From the NCBI GenBank assembly GCA_014730295.1, contig WJIN01000302.1:1-14972 (forward strand): a stretch of DNA of 14,972 nucleotides, written 5' to 3'. The DNA is from Promethearchaeota archaeon. Its GTDB lineage: Archaea; Asgardarchaeota; Lokiarchaeia; Sigynarchaeales; SOKP01. Within the stretch, counting starts at the first letter, position 1. Each line of letters opens with the position of its first letter. The position numbers and the translations under genes were made by a program. This document shows positions 6,220 to 14,140 of this stretch, piece after piece. The notes under the pieces were generated by a model that saw nothing but the letters and a program-made list of their open reading frames with translations, was not told the origin of the DNA and searched no databases.

Positions 6220-7773
6220 TTAAAGGAAAGTCTCCATTTCTGGGAAGCTAAGTACAAATCGAGTTCCTTGGCTGGGCTCTTGCTCGGATCTCTTTGTAAT
6301 TGTGATTTTGCCACCAAAACTTTCTACAATCGCTTTAATTAACATAAAACCTAATCCAATCCCTTCATATCGATTGTAATTGATGCTTTTTTTGGAAATA
6401 TCGTCTATTAATTTATGGGGAATTCCAACGCCATTATCGATAAATTCGATTTTTATGAATTTACCATTACTATTGATTACTTTCGAAATTTTAATTTGAA
6501 TTTCTATTAGTTCACTGTTATTATGTAGTACAGAATTTAGGAGAAGATTATAAAATAAATATTCTATTAAATCATTACCCCTTATATAGTAATTTTTTTC
6601 CCCTTGGTCCATTATTATTGCAATATTTTGATTATACTTTATATTGTTTTTGAGTTTAGTAATTGATTTTTTTAAATATGCAAAGAGGTTTATTGGAATA
6701 AATCTATCTGATTTTTCTTCTAATTTTGATAGAATTTCTACGTTTGTGCTTAAATTTGCCCCTCTGACTACCTGTTTCTCAATAATCTTGAGAATCTCTG
6801 TGAAATGTTCAGATTTATGAGTATCGTTCGAATAGAAATCCAATAGTTCCATTGATGTGGTAATATTTTGGAGGATATTATTGATATCATGAGAAAATAT
6901 ATCCCGATACAAATCTATTTGGGTATATGCTTCTCGATAACTTCTCTCTGATTTTGCTAGCCTCCTCTTAGTCTGAATCTCCTCTGTAATGTCCTCAATA
7001 GTACTAACAATATTTACCAACCCCCCATTATCATCGAATAGAGGAACGGAATTAATCGAGAGATATTTCATCTCTCCGGAGGAATTCTTAATGCAGTGCT
7101 GAACGTTCAGAGCTGGTTTTTTAGTTGTGAAAACTTGGTTGTAAGGTAATTTCTCTTCTGGAAATGGATTGCCATTAAAATCGGTAATAAACCATTCTTC
7201 AGAATTATATTGTCTTTTCAAAACTTCATTTTTATTAATACCAAATATTTCTCCTGCACGCTTGTTAGAAAATACAATATTGCCCTCAATATCTAAAACT
7301 GTAATAGCTATAGGACTGGTGTCGGTAATTTTATGCATTAATTTTGTTCGATTTAGCAGCACTTTTTCCAAATCTGCCCATTCAGTGATATTTATTGTAT
7401 ATTCTATCGCCCCAATTATCTCTCCTTCTCTATCTTTAACGGGATAACCTTTAATTAACCAACCTCTTCCATCATAGGTCGTTTGTTGCCCTATTTCGGA
7501 CTTTCCGGATTTTAACGCGGCTTCTATGGGGCAATTTTCACAAGGAGTCTTACTCTTTGCCCACACTTCATAACATTTTTTGCCTATAATATCGCTTAAA
7601 TTGGCATTTATCGAATCGGTGGCGACACGATTCGCCCATAATATTGTATGGACTTTATCCTGAAAAACTGTATGCTCAATAAGGTTGTGAAGTATCTGAT
7701 CATCTTTAAGATTAAAAATTTTCTTTTCTTCTGATTGGTTACTATTTAGGTTATTTATTTTGATATGTTTCAC
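6220..7773 (-). CDS. PAS-domain sensor histidine kinase, cytoplasmic
   Basis: A 517-residue soluble sensor kinase without membrane helices. The first PAS domain (about 35-132) contains three cysteines, C67, C78 and C81, in a KCYEVW...PCENCP pattern seen in a subclass of PAS sensors. The second PAS domain (about 143-265) ends with a PAC-like segment (IEDITEE). A short coiled linker leads to the dimerisation/phosphoacceptor helix with H295 in FSHDINNILQN. Aspartate at H+1 and asparagine at H+4 fit the D/ExxN/T phosphatase motif, so it may also dephosphorylate its partner. The ATPase domain has an N-box (YNLLLNSVLHN, 408-418), G1 DNGVGIP (446-452) and G2 GIGLGFML (471-478). The start codon is GTG at 7773, overlapped by the stop of a 9-codon upstream ORF. 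The response regulator 340 bases downstream on the same strand is its probable target; the signal sensed is unknown. Confidence 0.93.
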   Translation of the reverse strand: MKHIKINNLNSNQSEEKKIFNLKDDQILHNLIEHTVFQDKVHTILWANRVATDSINANLSDIIGKKCYEVWAKSKTPCENCPIEAALKSGKSEIGQQTTYDGRGWLIKGYPVKDREGEIIGAIEYTINITEWADLEKVLLNRTKLMHKITDTSPIAITVLDIEGNIVFSNKRAGEIFGINKNEVLKRQYNSEEWFITDFNGNPFPEEKLPYNQVFTTKKPALNVQHCIKNSSGEMKYLSINSVPLFDDNGGLVNIVSTIEDITEEIQTKRRLAKSERSYREAYTQIDLYRDIFSHDINNILQNITTSMELLDFYSNDTHKSEHFTEILKIIEKQVVRGANLSTNVEILSKLEEKSDRFIPINLFAYLKKSITKLKNNIKYNQNIAIIMDQGEKNYYIRGNDLIEYLFYNLLLNSVLHNNSELIEIQIKISKVINSNGKFIKIEFIDNGVGIPHKLIDDISKKSINYNRYEGIGLGFMLIKAIVESFGGKITITKRSEQEPSQGTRFVLSFPEMETFL

Positions 7774-7799
7774 CCAAAAATCACAATTTTATCGCGCAT
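7770..7799 (-). CDS. Possible 9-codon upstream ORF overlapping the kinase start
   Basis: ATG at 7799 opens MRDKIVIFG and stops at TGA (7772-7770), which overlaps the kinase GTG start as GTGA. Such an overlap can couple translation of the two frames. A TATA-like AATATTTAG-type box near 7828-7838 would place it within the leader. It may equally be chance. Confidence 0.2.
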   Translation of the reverse strand: MRDKIVIFG

Positions 7800-7896
7800 C
7801 ACAGCCCAATATGAATAAATGTACATACTAAATATTAAAAGTTAATTCTTACAAATTAATGATCGAAATCAAGAAAAATTATTTCTTATTATTAAT

Positions 7897-7906
7897 TTTA
7901 TAATAT
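7897..7906 (+). promoter_or_regulatory. TATA box for argG
   Basis: TTTATAATAT is centred about 25 bases before the argG ATG, predicting a leaderless or very short leader. The region 7774-7895 between the divergent kinase and argG shows no other gene beyond the short upstream ORF. Confidence 0.45.
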
Positions 7907-7925
7907 TAAAATCAAGTGAGAAACG

Positions 7926-9176
7926 ATGAGTGATTTAGGTCCAAAGAAAAAGACATATAAAAACATTCTGCTAATGTATTCTGGAGGATTAGATACAAGC
8001 ACCATTCTTAAATGGCTCCAGGAAAATTATAATGCTGAAGTTTATACCTTTACCGCAGATTTGGGACAAGAATTTGCCGATCCTACGAGATTTAAAGAAA
8101 TTGAAGAAAAGGCGAAAAAGTTAGGAGCAAAAAAACATTTTACTGTAGATTTAAAAGATATCTTTTTCGAAGAATATATTGTGCCCACAATTAAGGCGAA
8201 TGGCTTATACCAAGGAATATATCCCTTAAGTACGGCCGTTGGCAGACCATTAATCGCAATTGAAGCGGTAAAAATCGCGAAGAAGGAAAATATTGAAGCA
8301 TTAGCTCACGGCTGTACGGGAAAGGGGAACGACCAAATCAGAATTAATACGACGGCTAATGCTTATGCGCCTGAAATTGAAGTGTTGCAACCACTTATTG
8401 AATGGAATATGGGTCGCGACGAGGAGATAAAATATGCTGAGCAACACGGAATCCAAATTCAAAATCAAAATAAAAAGTATAGCACAGATGAAAATTTATT
8501 TGGTAGGAGTGCTGAGTGTGATATTTTAGAACATCCAGAAATAGAACCTCCTGAAGATTCGAAAGCATGGACTGTTGCTCCAGAAAAGGCACCCGATACT
8601 GCCGAATACATTACTATTAATTTTGAAGAGGGTATTCCAGTAGGTTTAAATGGCGAAATGATGAATGGAGTTGAATTGATAAGACAACTGCATGAAATAG
8701 GATGTAAGCATGGTATCGGAAGGATTGAACATATGGAAGATAGAGCCATTGGATTAAAATCCCGTGAAACATATGAAGTTCCAGCAGCGCAAATCTTAAT
8801 AAAAGCTCATAGGGATTTAGAGAAATATGTGTGCACCAAACATGAAAACTCCTTTAAACAATTGGTAGATCACAGATGGACTGAATTAGCCTATGAAGGG
8901 TTATGGGTTGACCCCTTACGAGAAGCACTCGAGGCTTTTATTAATGAGATTAATATTAAAGTGACAGGTAGTGTCAAGGTTAAATTATTTAAGGGATCAG
9001 CAAATGTGGTAGCACGAGAGTCACCTTACGGTATTTATGATCTAAACCTAGCTACATATGACACTGATAGTTCATTCAACCAGAAATTAAGCTATGGGTT
9101 TATACCTTTATGGGGTTTACAAAGCCGGATGGGATTCATCACCAAACGAAAGCTAGAACAAGAAAAAAAGAAGTAA
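7926..9176 (+). CDS. argG: Argininosuccinate synthase
   Basis: It catalyses the ATP-dependent condensation of citrulline and aspartate to argininosuccinate, the penultimate step of arginine synthesis, in the cytoplasm. The N-terminal PP-loop motif YSGGLDTS (18-25) binds ATP pyrophosphate. Further family motifs are FTADLGQ (42-48), STAVGRPL (102-109), HGCTGKGNDQIR (128-139) and the C-terminal synthetase region with SPYGIYD and the aspartate-rich YDTDSSFNQ. At 416 residues it is full length, with a lysine-rich tail. ATG 7926 is favoured by the TATA box 25 bases upstream; a GTGAG lies just before it but is not needed. No other arginine gene is adjacent. It is followed after 162 bases by dapA on the same strand, each apparently with its own promoter, so the link to lysine synthesis is proximity and shared use of aspartate-derived chemistry only. 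Confidence 0.97.
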   Translation: MSDLGPKKKTYKNILLMYSGGLDTSTILKWLQENYNAEVYTFTADLGQEFADPTRFKEIEEKAKKLGAKKHFTVDLKDIFFEEYIVPTIKANGLYQGIYPLSTAVGRPLIAIEAVKIAKKENIEALAHGCTGKGNDQIRINTTANAYAPEIEVLQPLIEWNMGRDEEIKYAEQHGIQIQNQNKKYSTDENLFGRSAECDILEHPEIEPPEDSKAWTVAPEKAPDTAEYITINFEEGIPVGLNGEMMNGVELIRQLHEIGCKHGIGRIEHMEDRAIGLKSRETYEVPAAQILIKAHRDLEKYVCTKHENSFKQLVDHRWTELAYEGLWVDPLREALEAFINEINIKVTGSVKVKLFKGSANVVARESPYGIYDLNLATYDTDSSFNQKLSYGFIPLWGLQSRMGFITKRKLEQEKKK

Positions 9177-9178
9177 CT

Positions 9179-9210
9179 TATTTTTCATTATTATATTCTC
9201 TTTTTATCTT
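9179..9210 (+). terminator. T-rich putative terminator after argG
   Basis: T runs directly following the argG stop (TTATTTTTC, then CTCTTTTTATC) resemble archaeal oligo-T terminators. No stem-loop is present. Confidence 0.35.
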
Positions 9211-9284
9211 AGATATATAGTTCCACTCAAATAGATTTATTAATTTTTATTCAAAAAAATGAATAACAATTTAAATTATCTCAA

Positions 9285-9297
9285 ATATTAATATAAG
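9285..9297 (+). promoter_or_regulatory. TATA-like box for the dapA-dapB operon
   Basis: ATATTAATATAAG lies about 48 bases before the dapA ATG. It would give a leader of roughly 20 bases that contains the TGAGG ribosome-binding site at 9324-9328. An alternative AT-rich box (ACTATAATAT, 9313-9322) is too near the start for a leadered message. Confidence 0.35.
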
Positions 9298-9338
9298 AAC
9301 AAAGAAAAGGAAACTATAATATGTGAGGAAATATAGTT

Positions 9339-10247
9339 ATGAACCTTAAAAAATTATCAGAGTCAGGGAGTATAACTTTCACCGCAATGATTACTCCATT
9401 TAAAGAAGATATGGAAATAGACGAGGGGAAGTATCGGGAATTCATTCGCTTCCAGATTGATAATGGATGCCACCCGTTAACAATGGGCACTACGGGAGAG
9501 AGCGCAACTCTCTCACATGATGAACATCATAAAGCTATTGATATAACAATTGACGAGGCGAGAAAAAGCGGCAAAGATCCCTTCGTTTTGGCGGGAACCG
9601 GAAGCAACTCAACCAAAGAAGCAATTTCTTTAAGTCAATATGCTGAAAAAGCAGGGGCAGACGGATTATTAATAGTGGTTCCCTATTATAACAAACCAGT
9701 ACAACACTCACTTTATGACCATTATGCTACAATTGCAGATGCGATATCAACCCCAATTATTCTTTACAATGTTCCAAGTAGGACAGGTCGCAATTTAGAA
9801 CCGGAAACAGTATCTAGATTGGCATATGCGAAAGATAATATCGTGGGGATTAAATGTGCGAGTGGAGATATCCATCAAATTACTACCATAATAAAATCTA
9901 CTCCCGATAACTTTTTAGTCTTAAGTGGTGATGATCCATTGACTTATCATTTGATGGCATTAGGTGGTAGAGGCGTTGTTAGTGTCGCATCAAACATTAT
10001 TCCGAAACGGATATCGGACTTTATAAACTTAATGGGAAAAGATAATTGGGTTAAAGCAAGACGAGAGCAACTGGAATTATATGACCTATTTAAAATTCTA
10101 TTTATAGAAACTAATCCTGGTCCGGTTAAATATGCAGCTGAATTAATGGGTATCATGGATGGTAGTTTGAGATTACCACTTACCCCTCCTTTAGATGAGA
10201 ACAAAAAAAAGATTAAAGCGGTTTTGGATCAATTAAATTTAATCTAA
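9339..10247 (+). CDS. dapA: 4-hydroxy-tetrahydrodipicolinate synthase
   Basis: It condenses pyruvate with aspartate-4-semialdehyde through a Schiff base, the first committed step of the diaminopimelate/lysine pathway. It is a TIM-barrel aldolase, usually tetrameric. The Schiff-base lysine is K172 in VGIKCASGD. The proton-relay residues are the threonine of GTTGESATL (50-58), Y117 in VVPYYNKP and Y143 in LYNVPSRTG, and R148 binds the aspartate-semialdehyde carboxylate. GTTGESATLSHDEH and the arginine favour true DapA over related aldolases such as N-acetylneuraminate lyase. At 302 residues it is close to the family norm. TGAGG 11-15 bases before the ATG supports the start. The dapB start lies 25 bases after its stop, so the two are co-transcribed. 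Confidence 0.96.
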   Translation: MNLKKLSESGSITFTAMITPFKEDMEIDEGKYREFIRFQIDNGCHPLTMGTTGESATLSHDEHHKAIDITIDEARKSGKDPFVLAGTGSNSTKEAISLSQYAEKAGADGLLIVVPYYNKPVQHSLYDHYATIADAISTPIILYNVPSRTGRNLEPETVSRLAYAKDNIVGIKCASGDIHQITTIIKSTPDNFLVLSGDDPLTYHLMALGGRGVVSVASNIIPKRISDFINLMGKDNWVKARREQLELYDLFKILFIETNPGPVKYAAELMGIMDGSLRLPLTPPLDENKKKIKAVLDQLNLI

Positions 10248-10272
10248 ATTCATTTTTTTATAGGTGTTTTTA

Positions 10273-11097
10273 ATGTTAAAAGTATTAGTATTCGGACCCT
10301 CTGGGTCTATGGGAACGCTCATTTCTCGATTAGCTCTGCAAGATAAGGAAATTGATGTTGTCGCGGCGTGTGATGTAAACAATATTGGAGAAAAATTAGC
10401 TGATGTCATTGGCCAAGCAGATCCCAATAATATAATTATCGCAAACATAGATGATCTTAAAAATGTTATTAAAGAAACTCAACCTGAGGTTGCGGTTGAT
10501 TTTACAGTAGCAGAAGCAACCGAAACAAACTCAATAATTTGTGTTGAGAACGGAGTCTCGTGTGTCATTGGTACAACAGGGTTATCCGAGGAATTCAAGA
10601 TAAAATTTCAAAAAAAAATCGAGGAATACAATATTCCCGCGGTAATATCGTCTAATATGGCAACAGGAGTTAATGTCTATTTTAAAATGATTTCTATAAT
10701 TTCAAAATATTTGCAAGATTGGGATATAGAGATAATTGAAGCTCATCATCATAGAAAACGAGACTCACCTTCAGGTACTGCTCTTACTATAGGAAAAATC
10801 ATATCTGAGGCAATTAATTCTGATTTTGAGGAAATTGCAAAATTTGGCAGGGATAAAGGTCCCAATAAGAGGGAATTAGGCGCGAAAAATGAGATTGGGG
10901 TCCATTCTATAAGAGCAGGAGATATTGTGGGAGATCATATCGTACTCTATGCGGGCTCGGGAGAAAGAATCGAGTTCAAACATCAAGCCCATAGTAGAGA
11001 TTGTTTTGCCACGGGAGCTATTAAGGCGATAAAATTTATTGCAAAACAAACGGAACCGAAAATCTTTGAAATGAGAGAGGTTTTGTCTTTAAGATAA
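10273..11097 (+). CDS. dapB: 4-hydroxy-tetrahydrodipicolinate reductase
   Basis: It reduces the DapA product to tetrahydrodipicolinate with NAD(P)H. The N-terminal Rossmann fold has the dinucleotide motif GPSGSMG (8-14), followed by VDFTVAEA and GTTGLS. The substrate-binding domain has the signature EAHHHRKRDSPSGTAL (156-171) with catalytic histidine and lysine (H158, K162), and a C-terminal HQAHSRDCFATGA segment. At 274 residues it has typical length. I chose ATG 10273, which has AGGTG (10262-10266) six bases upstream. The GTG at 10264 lies inside that ribosome-binding site. It is the second gene of a dapA-dapB pair and ends before a T-rich terminator. Confidence 0.96.
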   Translation: MLKVLVFGPSGSMGTLISRLALQDKEIDVVAACDVNNIGEKLADVIGQADPNNIIIANIDDLKNVIKETQPEVAVDFTVAEATETNSIICVENGVSCVIGTTGLSEEFKIKFQKKIEEYNIPAVISSNMATGVNVYFKMISIISKYLQDWDIEIIEAHHHRKRDSPSGTALTIGKIISEAINSDFEEIAKFGRDKGPNKRELGAKNEIGVHSIRAGDIVGDHIVLYAGSGERIEFKHQAHSRDCFATGAIKAIKFIAKQTEPKIFEMREVLSLR

Positions 11098-11104
11098 GTA
11101 AACA

Positions 11105-11125
11105 ATTTTTATCAAACTTTTTTTT
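11105..11125 (+). terminator. Oligo-T terminator after dapB
   Basis: ATTTTTATC followed by a run of eight T's (11118-11125) lies just after the dapB stop, with no strong stem-loop, as expected for an archaeal intrinsic terminator. Confidence 0.45.
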
Positions 11126-11208
11126 AAGTTATATTTAGGAAAATATCTGGTGTCTTAGATTAATACTTTGGGTTATAATCGTAGTGTTTTTTTGGAAATC
11201 TTCATTAG

Positions 11209-11216
11209 TATAAATA
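11209..11216 (+). promoter_or_regulatory. TATA box for the MASE3 kinase gene
   Basis: TATAAATA is a near-perfect archaeal TATA element centred 30 bases before the ATG at 11242. It shows that the kinase is transcribed independently of dapA-dapB. Confidence 0.55.
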
Positions 11217-11241
11217 GTGACTTTTCTTCCTTTTTGGTGAT

Positions 11242-12750
11242 ATGAATTTTTTCATGAAAAATAGTAGGATTAAGGAGTTCATAGAATCATATTATAGCAT
11301 TATATTAATAACGATCATATTGTTATTAGTGTCACTTACAAATTTGGTTAATTTCCTATTATTTCATACAATAACAGAGCTTTTTAGTATTGTAATTGCG
11401 ATAAGCATTTTTATTATTGGTTGGCACACACGAAAATATGCAAACTCTCAGTTTTTTGTTCGGTTCGGCATAGGAGCAATATTTGTTGCGATAATAGATT
11501 TATTGCATACCTTATCCTACGAGGGTATGGGAATTTTTACAAATTATGATGCTAACCTCCCCACACAATTATGGATTTTAGCACGTTATATACAAGCAAC
11601 CTCATTTCTCATCGCAATAATCCCTTTCACATTTGAAAAAAGCACCTATTTTTTGATTCTTATCTATATAATTACCACCAGTATTTTTTTGACTTTTATT
11701 TTCACGGGTTATTTCCCCGATTGTTATATTGTGGGAGTAGGACTGACTCCCTTTAAAATTATCAGTGAATATATTATTATTTTACTTCTCGTAATAGCTA
11801 TTATAATATTATATACATATAAGAAGGAATTCTCAAAAGAAATCTCTATATTGGTCATTTTATCTTTAATTTCAACTATAATTTCGGAATTCGCATTTAC
11901 ATTGTATATTAATGTGTATGGGATTTCTAACTTCATAGGACACATTTTTAAGATTTTATCTTTCTTTTTCATCTATGTTGGAGTAATACAATTGGGATTA
12001 AAAGACCCAATGCGCGTTTTATTTAAACAGTTAAAAGAAAGAGAGGCTTCATTAAATCAAGCTTATAACCGCACTAATTTTTATAAAAATTTGTTCGCTC
12101 ATGATATCAATAATATCTTCCAAAATATTATCTCCTCATTAGAGCTTTACGATTTGGAGGAAAATAATATTCAGAAATATCATGATAATATAAATAACCA
12201 GATAGTACGAGGAAAAAAATTGGTTAAAAATGTAATAAAGCTTACCGAGCTGGATGATTATAAGGAAGAACTAAAAAAAATAAACCTAGGCAAAACTCTT
12301 ACAAACGCAATATCGTTTCTGAAAGAAAGCTACTCTAATAAAAATATTGAAATCGATTTCAATCTTCCAGAAGAACGAATAGAGATCCAAGCAAATGAAC
12401 TTATTAACGATATTTTTGAGAATATCTTGATAAATGCGGTTAAATATAACCAGGATAATACTATTAAAATTAAATTAAAAATATCGGTAATAAAACAAAA
12501 AAACCAAAAATATGCAAAAATCCAATTTATTGATAATGGAATTGGCATCCATCCATCCCGGAGGGAGAAGATTTTCGAAACTGATTTTCAAAAAACTTCA
12601 AAAACAAAAGGATTGGGTTTGGGCCTCTCTCTCGTAAAGAAAGCAATTGATCTATATAATGGGGACATTTGGGTAGAATCTCGTGTTGAGGGAGACTACG
12701 AAAAAGGGAGTAATTTTGTAATTTTAATACCGCTCGCGGAATGGGATTAA
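11242..12750 (+). CDS. Membrane sensor histidine kinase with MASE3 domain
   Basis: A 502-residue kinase anchored by a MASE3-type integral membrane sensor (about 15-255). This region has seven or eight hydrophobic segments and the family hallmarks DLLHTLSYEGMGIF (86-99), ARYIQATSFL (114-123) and YVGVIQLGLKDPM (245-257). A short coiled segment follows. The phosphoacceptor helix carries H287 in NLFAHDINNIFQN, with D at H+1 and N at H+4. The ATPase domain shows an N-box (ENILINAVKYN, 393-403), G1 DNGIGI (431-436) and G2 GLGLGLSL (457-464). ATG 11242 fits the TATA box; M5 (11254) is an alternative start. There is no PAS domain and no response regulator beside it, so it is an orphan kinase placed between dapB and the convergent lysA. 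The ligand of MASE3 domains is not known to me. Its phosphoacceptor region is clearly paralogous to that of the PAS kinase at 6220-7773. Confidence 0.93.
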   Translation: MNFFMKNSRIKEFIESYYSIILITIILLLVSLTNLVNFLLFHTITELFSIVIAISIFIIGWHTRKYANSQFFVRFGIGAIFVAIIDLLHTLSYEGMGIFTNYDANLPTQLWILARYIQATSFLIAIIPFTFEKSTYFLILIYIITTSIFLTFIFTGYFPDCYIVGVGLTPFKIISEYIIILLLVIAIIILYTYKKEFSKEISILVILSLISTIISEFAFTLYINVYGISNFIGHIFKILSFFFIYVGVIQLGLKDPMRVLFKQLKEREASLNQAYNRTNFYKNLFAHDINNIFQNIISSLELYDLEENNIQKYHDNINNQIVRGKKLVKNVIKLTELDDYKEELKKINLGKTLTNAISFLKESYSNKNIEIDFNLPEERIEIQANELINDIFENILINAVKYNQDNTIKIKLKISVIKQKNQKYAKIQFIDNGIGIHPSRREKIFETDFQKTSKTKGLGLGLSLVKKAIDLYNGDIWVESRVEGDYEKGSNFVILIPLAEWD

Positions 12751-12751
12751 T

Positions 12752-12765
12752 AAAAAAAACGTTTT
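12752..12765 (-). terminator. Oligo-T tract with a short palindrome between convergent genes
   Basis: On the minus strand a run of eight T's lies 13-20 bases after the lysA stop. It overlaps the perfect palindrome AAAACGTTTT (12756-12765). It probably terminates lysA, and possibly the kinase from the other side, in a gap of only 21 bases. Confidence 0.4.
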
Positions 12766-12771
12766 AAATCC

Positions 12772-14085
12772 TTATTTAAGATGTTTTGGCACTTTTTGTT
12801 TTTCGATAAGGTCTTTAAATTCTTCAGCTTTTCGAATAAGATAAGACTTTTTATCTTTTATTAATACCTCAGGAGCTCTTGGTCTGGAATTATATACGCT
12901 TGACATTACAAAACCATAGGCTCCCACATCAAGGATAGCCAAATAATCTTCTTCATTGGGCTCTAGTATTGCTCTATTCCTTCCTAAGATGTCTCCCGAT
13001 TCGCATATAGGTCCCGCAACATCATAATTATTTACCTTCGCATTTGTTCGCAACTTACAAGGGATAATATGATGATAGGAACCATACATAGTCGGTCGGA
13101 TCAAGGTATTAAATCCCGCATCAATCCCAAGGAATTTTTTGTATCCATTATCTTTTTTTGTATTGATTTGAGTGAGAATAATTCCCGCTTCAGCAACGAT
13201 AAATCGACCCGGTTCAATTTTTATCACAGGTTTTCCTATCTTATGCTGCTCAAGCAAATCTACCATTGGCTTAATCACGATTTCTTTATATTTTATTAAA
13301 TCCAATGGTTCCTGTTCGGGATTATACGGGATTCCTAATCCACCTCCAAAATCTATGAACTCGAATTTAATATCAAGTGTGTCTGCTAAATTCATAACAA
13401 TATCAGTATATTTCCCAATGGCTTTTTCATAATCGGTTGCATCGATAATCCCAGACCCTATATGAATATGCGTTCCAAATCGAGTAAATCCATAATCTTT
13501 CGCCTTTTTATATGCTTTAATAACTTGATTATTTAATATTCCGAACTTAATTTCTCTTCCCGCAGTGATTGTATGTGCGTGATGCCCCGCCCCAAATTCG
13601 GGGTTGATCCTAAATGAAATCGTACCTTTCTTTTTCCCCAAATCTTCATAAATTCTCGTCAATCTGTCTAATTGGCTAATGCTATCTAAGTTAATATTGA
13701 CATCATTCTCAATAGCATATCGAAAATCTTCATTAGTAAACATATTTCCAGTATACAGTATCTTATCCGACGGAAATCCCGCTTTTAAAGAGAGAAAAAC
13801 CTCCCCAGCTGAACTGCAATCTACACTGGAACCTTCAGAATTAAGAATCTTAAGCACAGAGAGGTTTGAGTTTGCTTTAACCGCATAATGAATTTCATTA
13901 TTCTCATACACGGAATCCAAGAGCTCTTTCAGAATGCGATATCTCTCTCTGATTAAATCTTCATTTATAATATATACTGGAGTTCCATACTGCTCAGCTA
14001 AATCACTACATCGGATGTCTCCATAAAAAAGCTCATTGCTTTTGTATTCAAGATCTTTTTTTTTTAACCAATCTTCTTTATTCAT
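12772..14085 (-). CDS. lysA: Diaminopimelate decarboxylase
   Basis: A pyridoxal-phosphate enzyme of alanine-racemase fold III that decarboxylates meso-diaminopimelate to L-lysine, the last pathway step. PLP-binding K70 sits in HYAVKANSN (66-74). Other family motifs are FRINPEFGAGHHAHT (158-172), HIHIGSG (206-212), the phosphate-binding FGGGLGIPY (246-254), EPGR (291-294), the catalytic CESGD (361-365, donated across the dimer) and the tyrosine Y390 in DVGAYGFVMSS. These distinguish it from ornithine or arginine decarboxylases of the same fold. At 437 residues it is full length. It follows dapF by 55 bases on the same strand and converges with the MASE3 kinase. A possible TATA-like ATATGTATACTT at 14097-14108 could give it a promoter in addition to read-through from dapF. 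Confidence 0.97.
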   Translation of the reverse strand: MNKEDWLKKKDLEYKSNELFYGDIRCSDLAEQYGTPVYIINEDLIRERYRILKELLDSVYENNEIHYAVKANSNLSVLKILNSEGSSVDCSSAGEVFLSLKAGFPSDKILYTGNMFTNEDFRYAIENDVNINLDSISQLDRLTRIYEDLGKKKGTISFRINPEFGAGHHAHTITAGREIKFGILNNQVIKAYKKAKDYGFTRFGTHIHIGSGIIDATDYEKAIGKYTDIVMNLADTLDIKFEFIDFGGGLGIPYNPEQEPLDLIKYKEIVIKPMVDLLEQHKIGKPVIKIEPGRFIVAEAGIILTQINTKKDNGYKKFLGIDAGFNTLIRPTMYGSYHHIIPCKLRTNAKVNNYDVAGPICESGDILGRNRAILEPNEEDYLAILDVGAYGFVMSSVYNSRPRAPEVLIKDKKSYLIRKAEEFKDLIEKQKVPKHLK

Positions 14086-14096
14086 TTTAAATTTTT

Positions 14097-14108
14097 AAGT
14101 ATACATAT
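14097..14108 (-). promoter_or_regulatory. Possible TATA-like box for lysA
   Basis: ATATGTATACTT on the minus strand is centred about 18-20 bases before the lysA ATG. This is slightly closer than the usual distance, so an internal promoter is only tentative. Confidence 0.25.
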
Positions 14109-14140
14109 TTTTGATTGATCCAATCTTAAGGATTAATTAA

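Noticed and set aside
9177..9338. Lysine riboswitch or attenuator before dapA
   Set aside because: No conserved structured leader is visible, and the predicted leader is only about 20 bases.
10264..10272. GTG start for dapB
   Set aside because: The GTG is part of the AGGTG ribosome-binding site for the ATG at 10273, and the Rossmann strand begins right after that ATG.
11158..11181. Small hairpin GATTAATA...TATAATC before the MASE3 kinase
   Set aside because: Seven weak pairs with a bulge and no follow-on T run; not distinguishable from AT-rich background.
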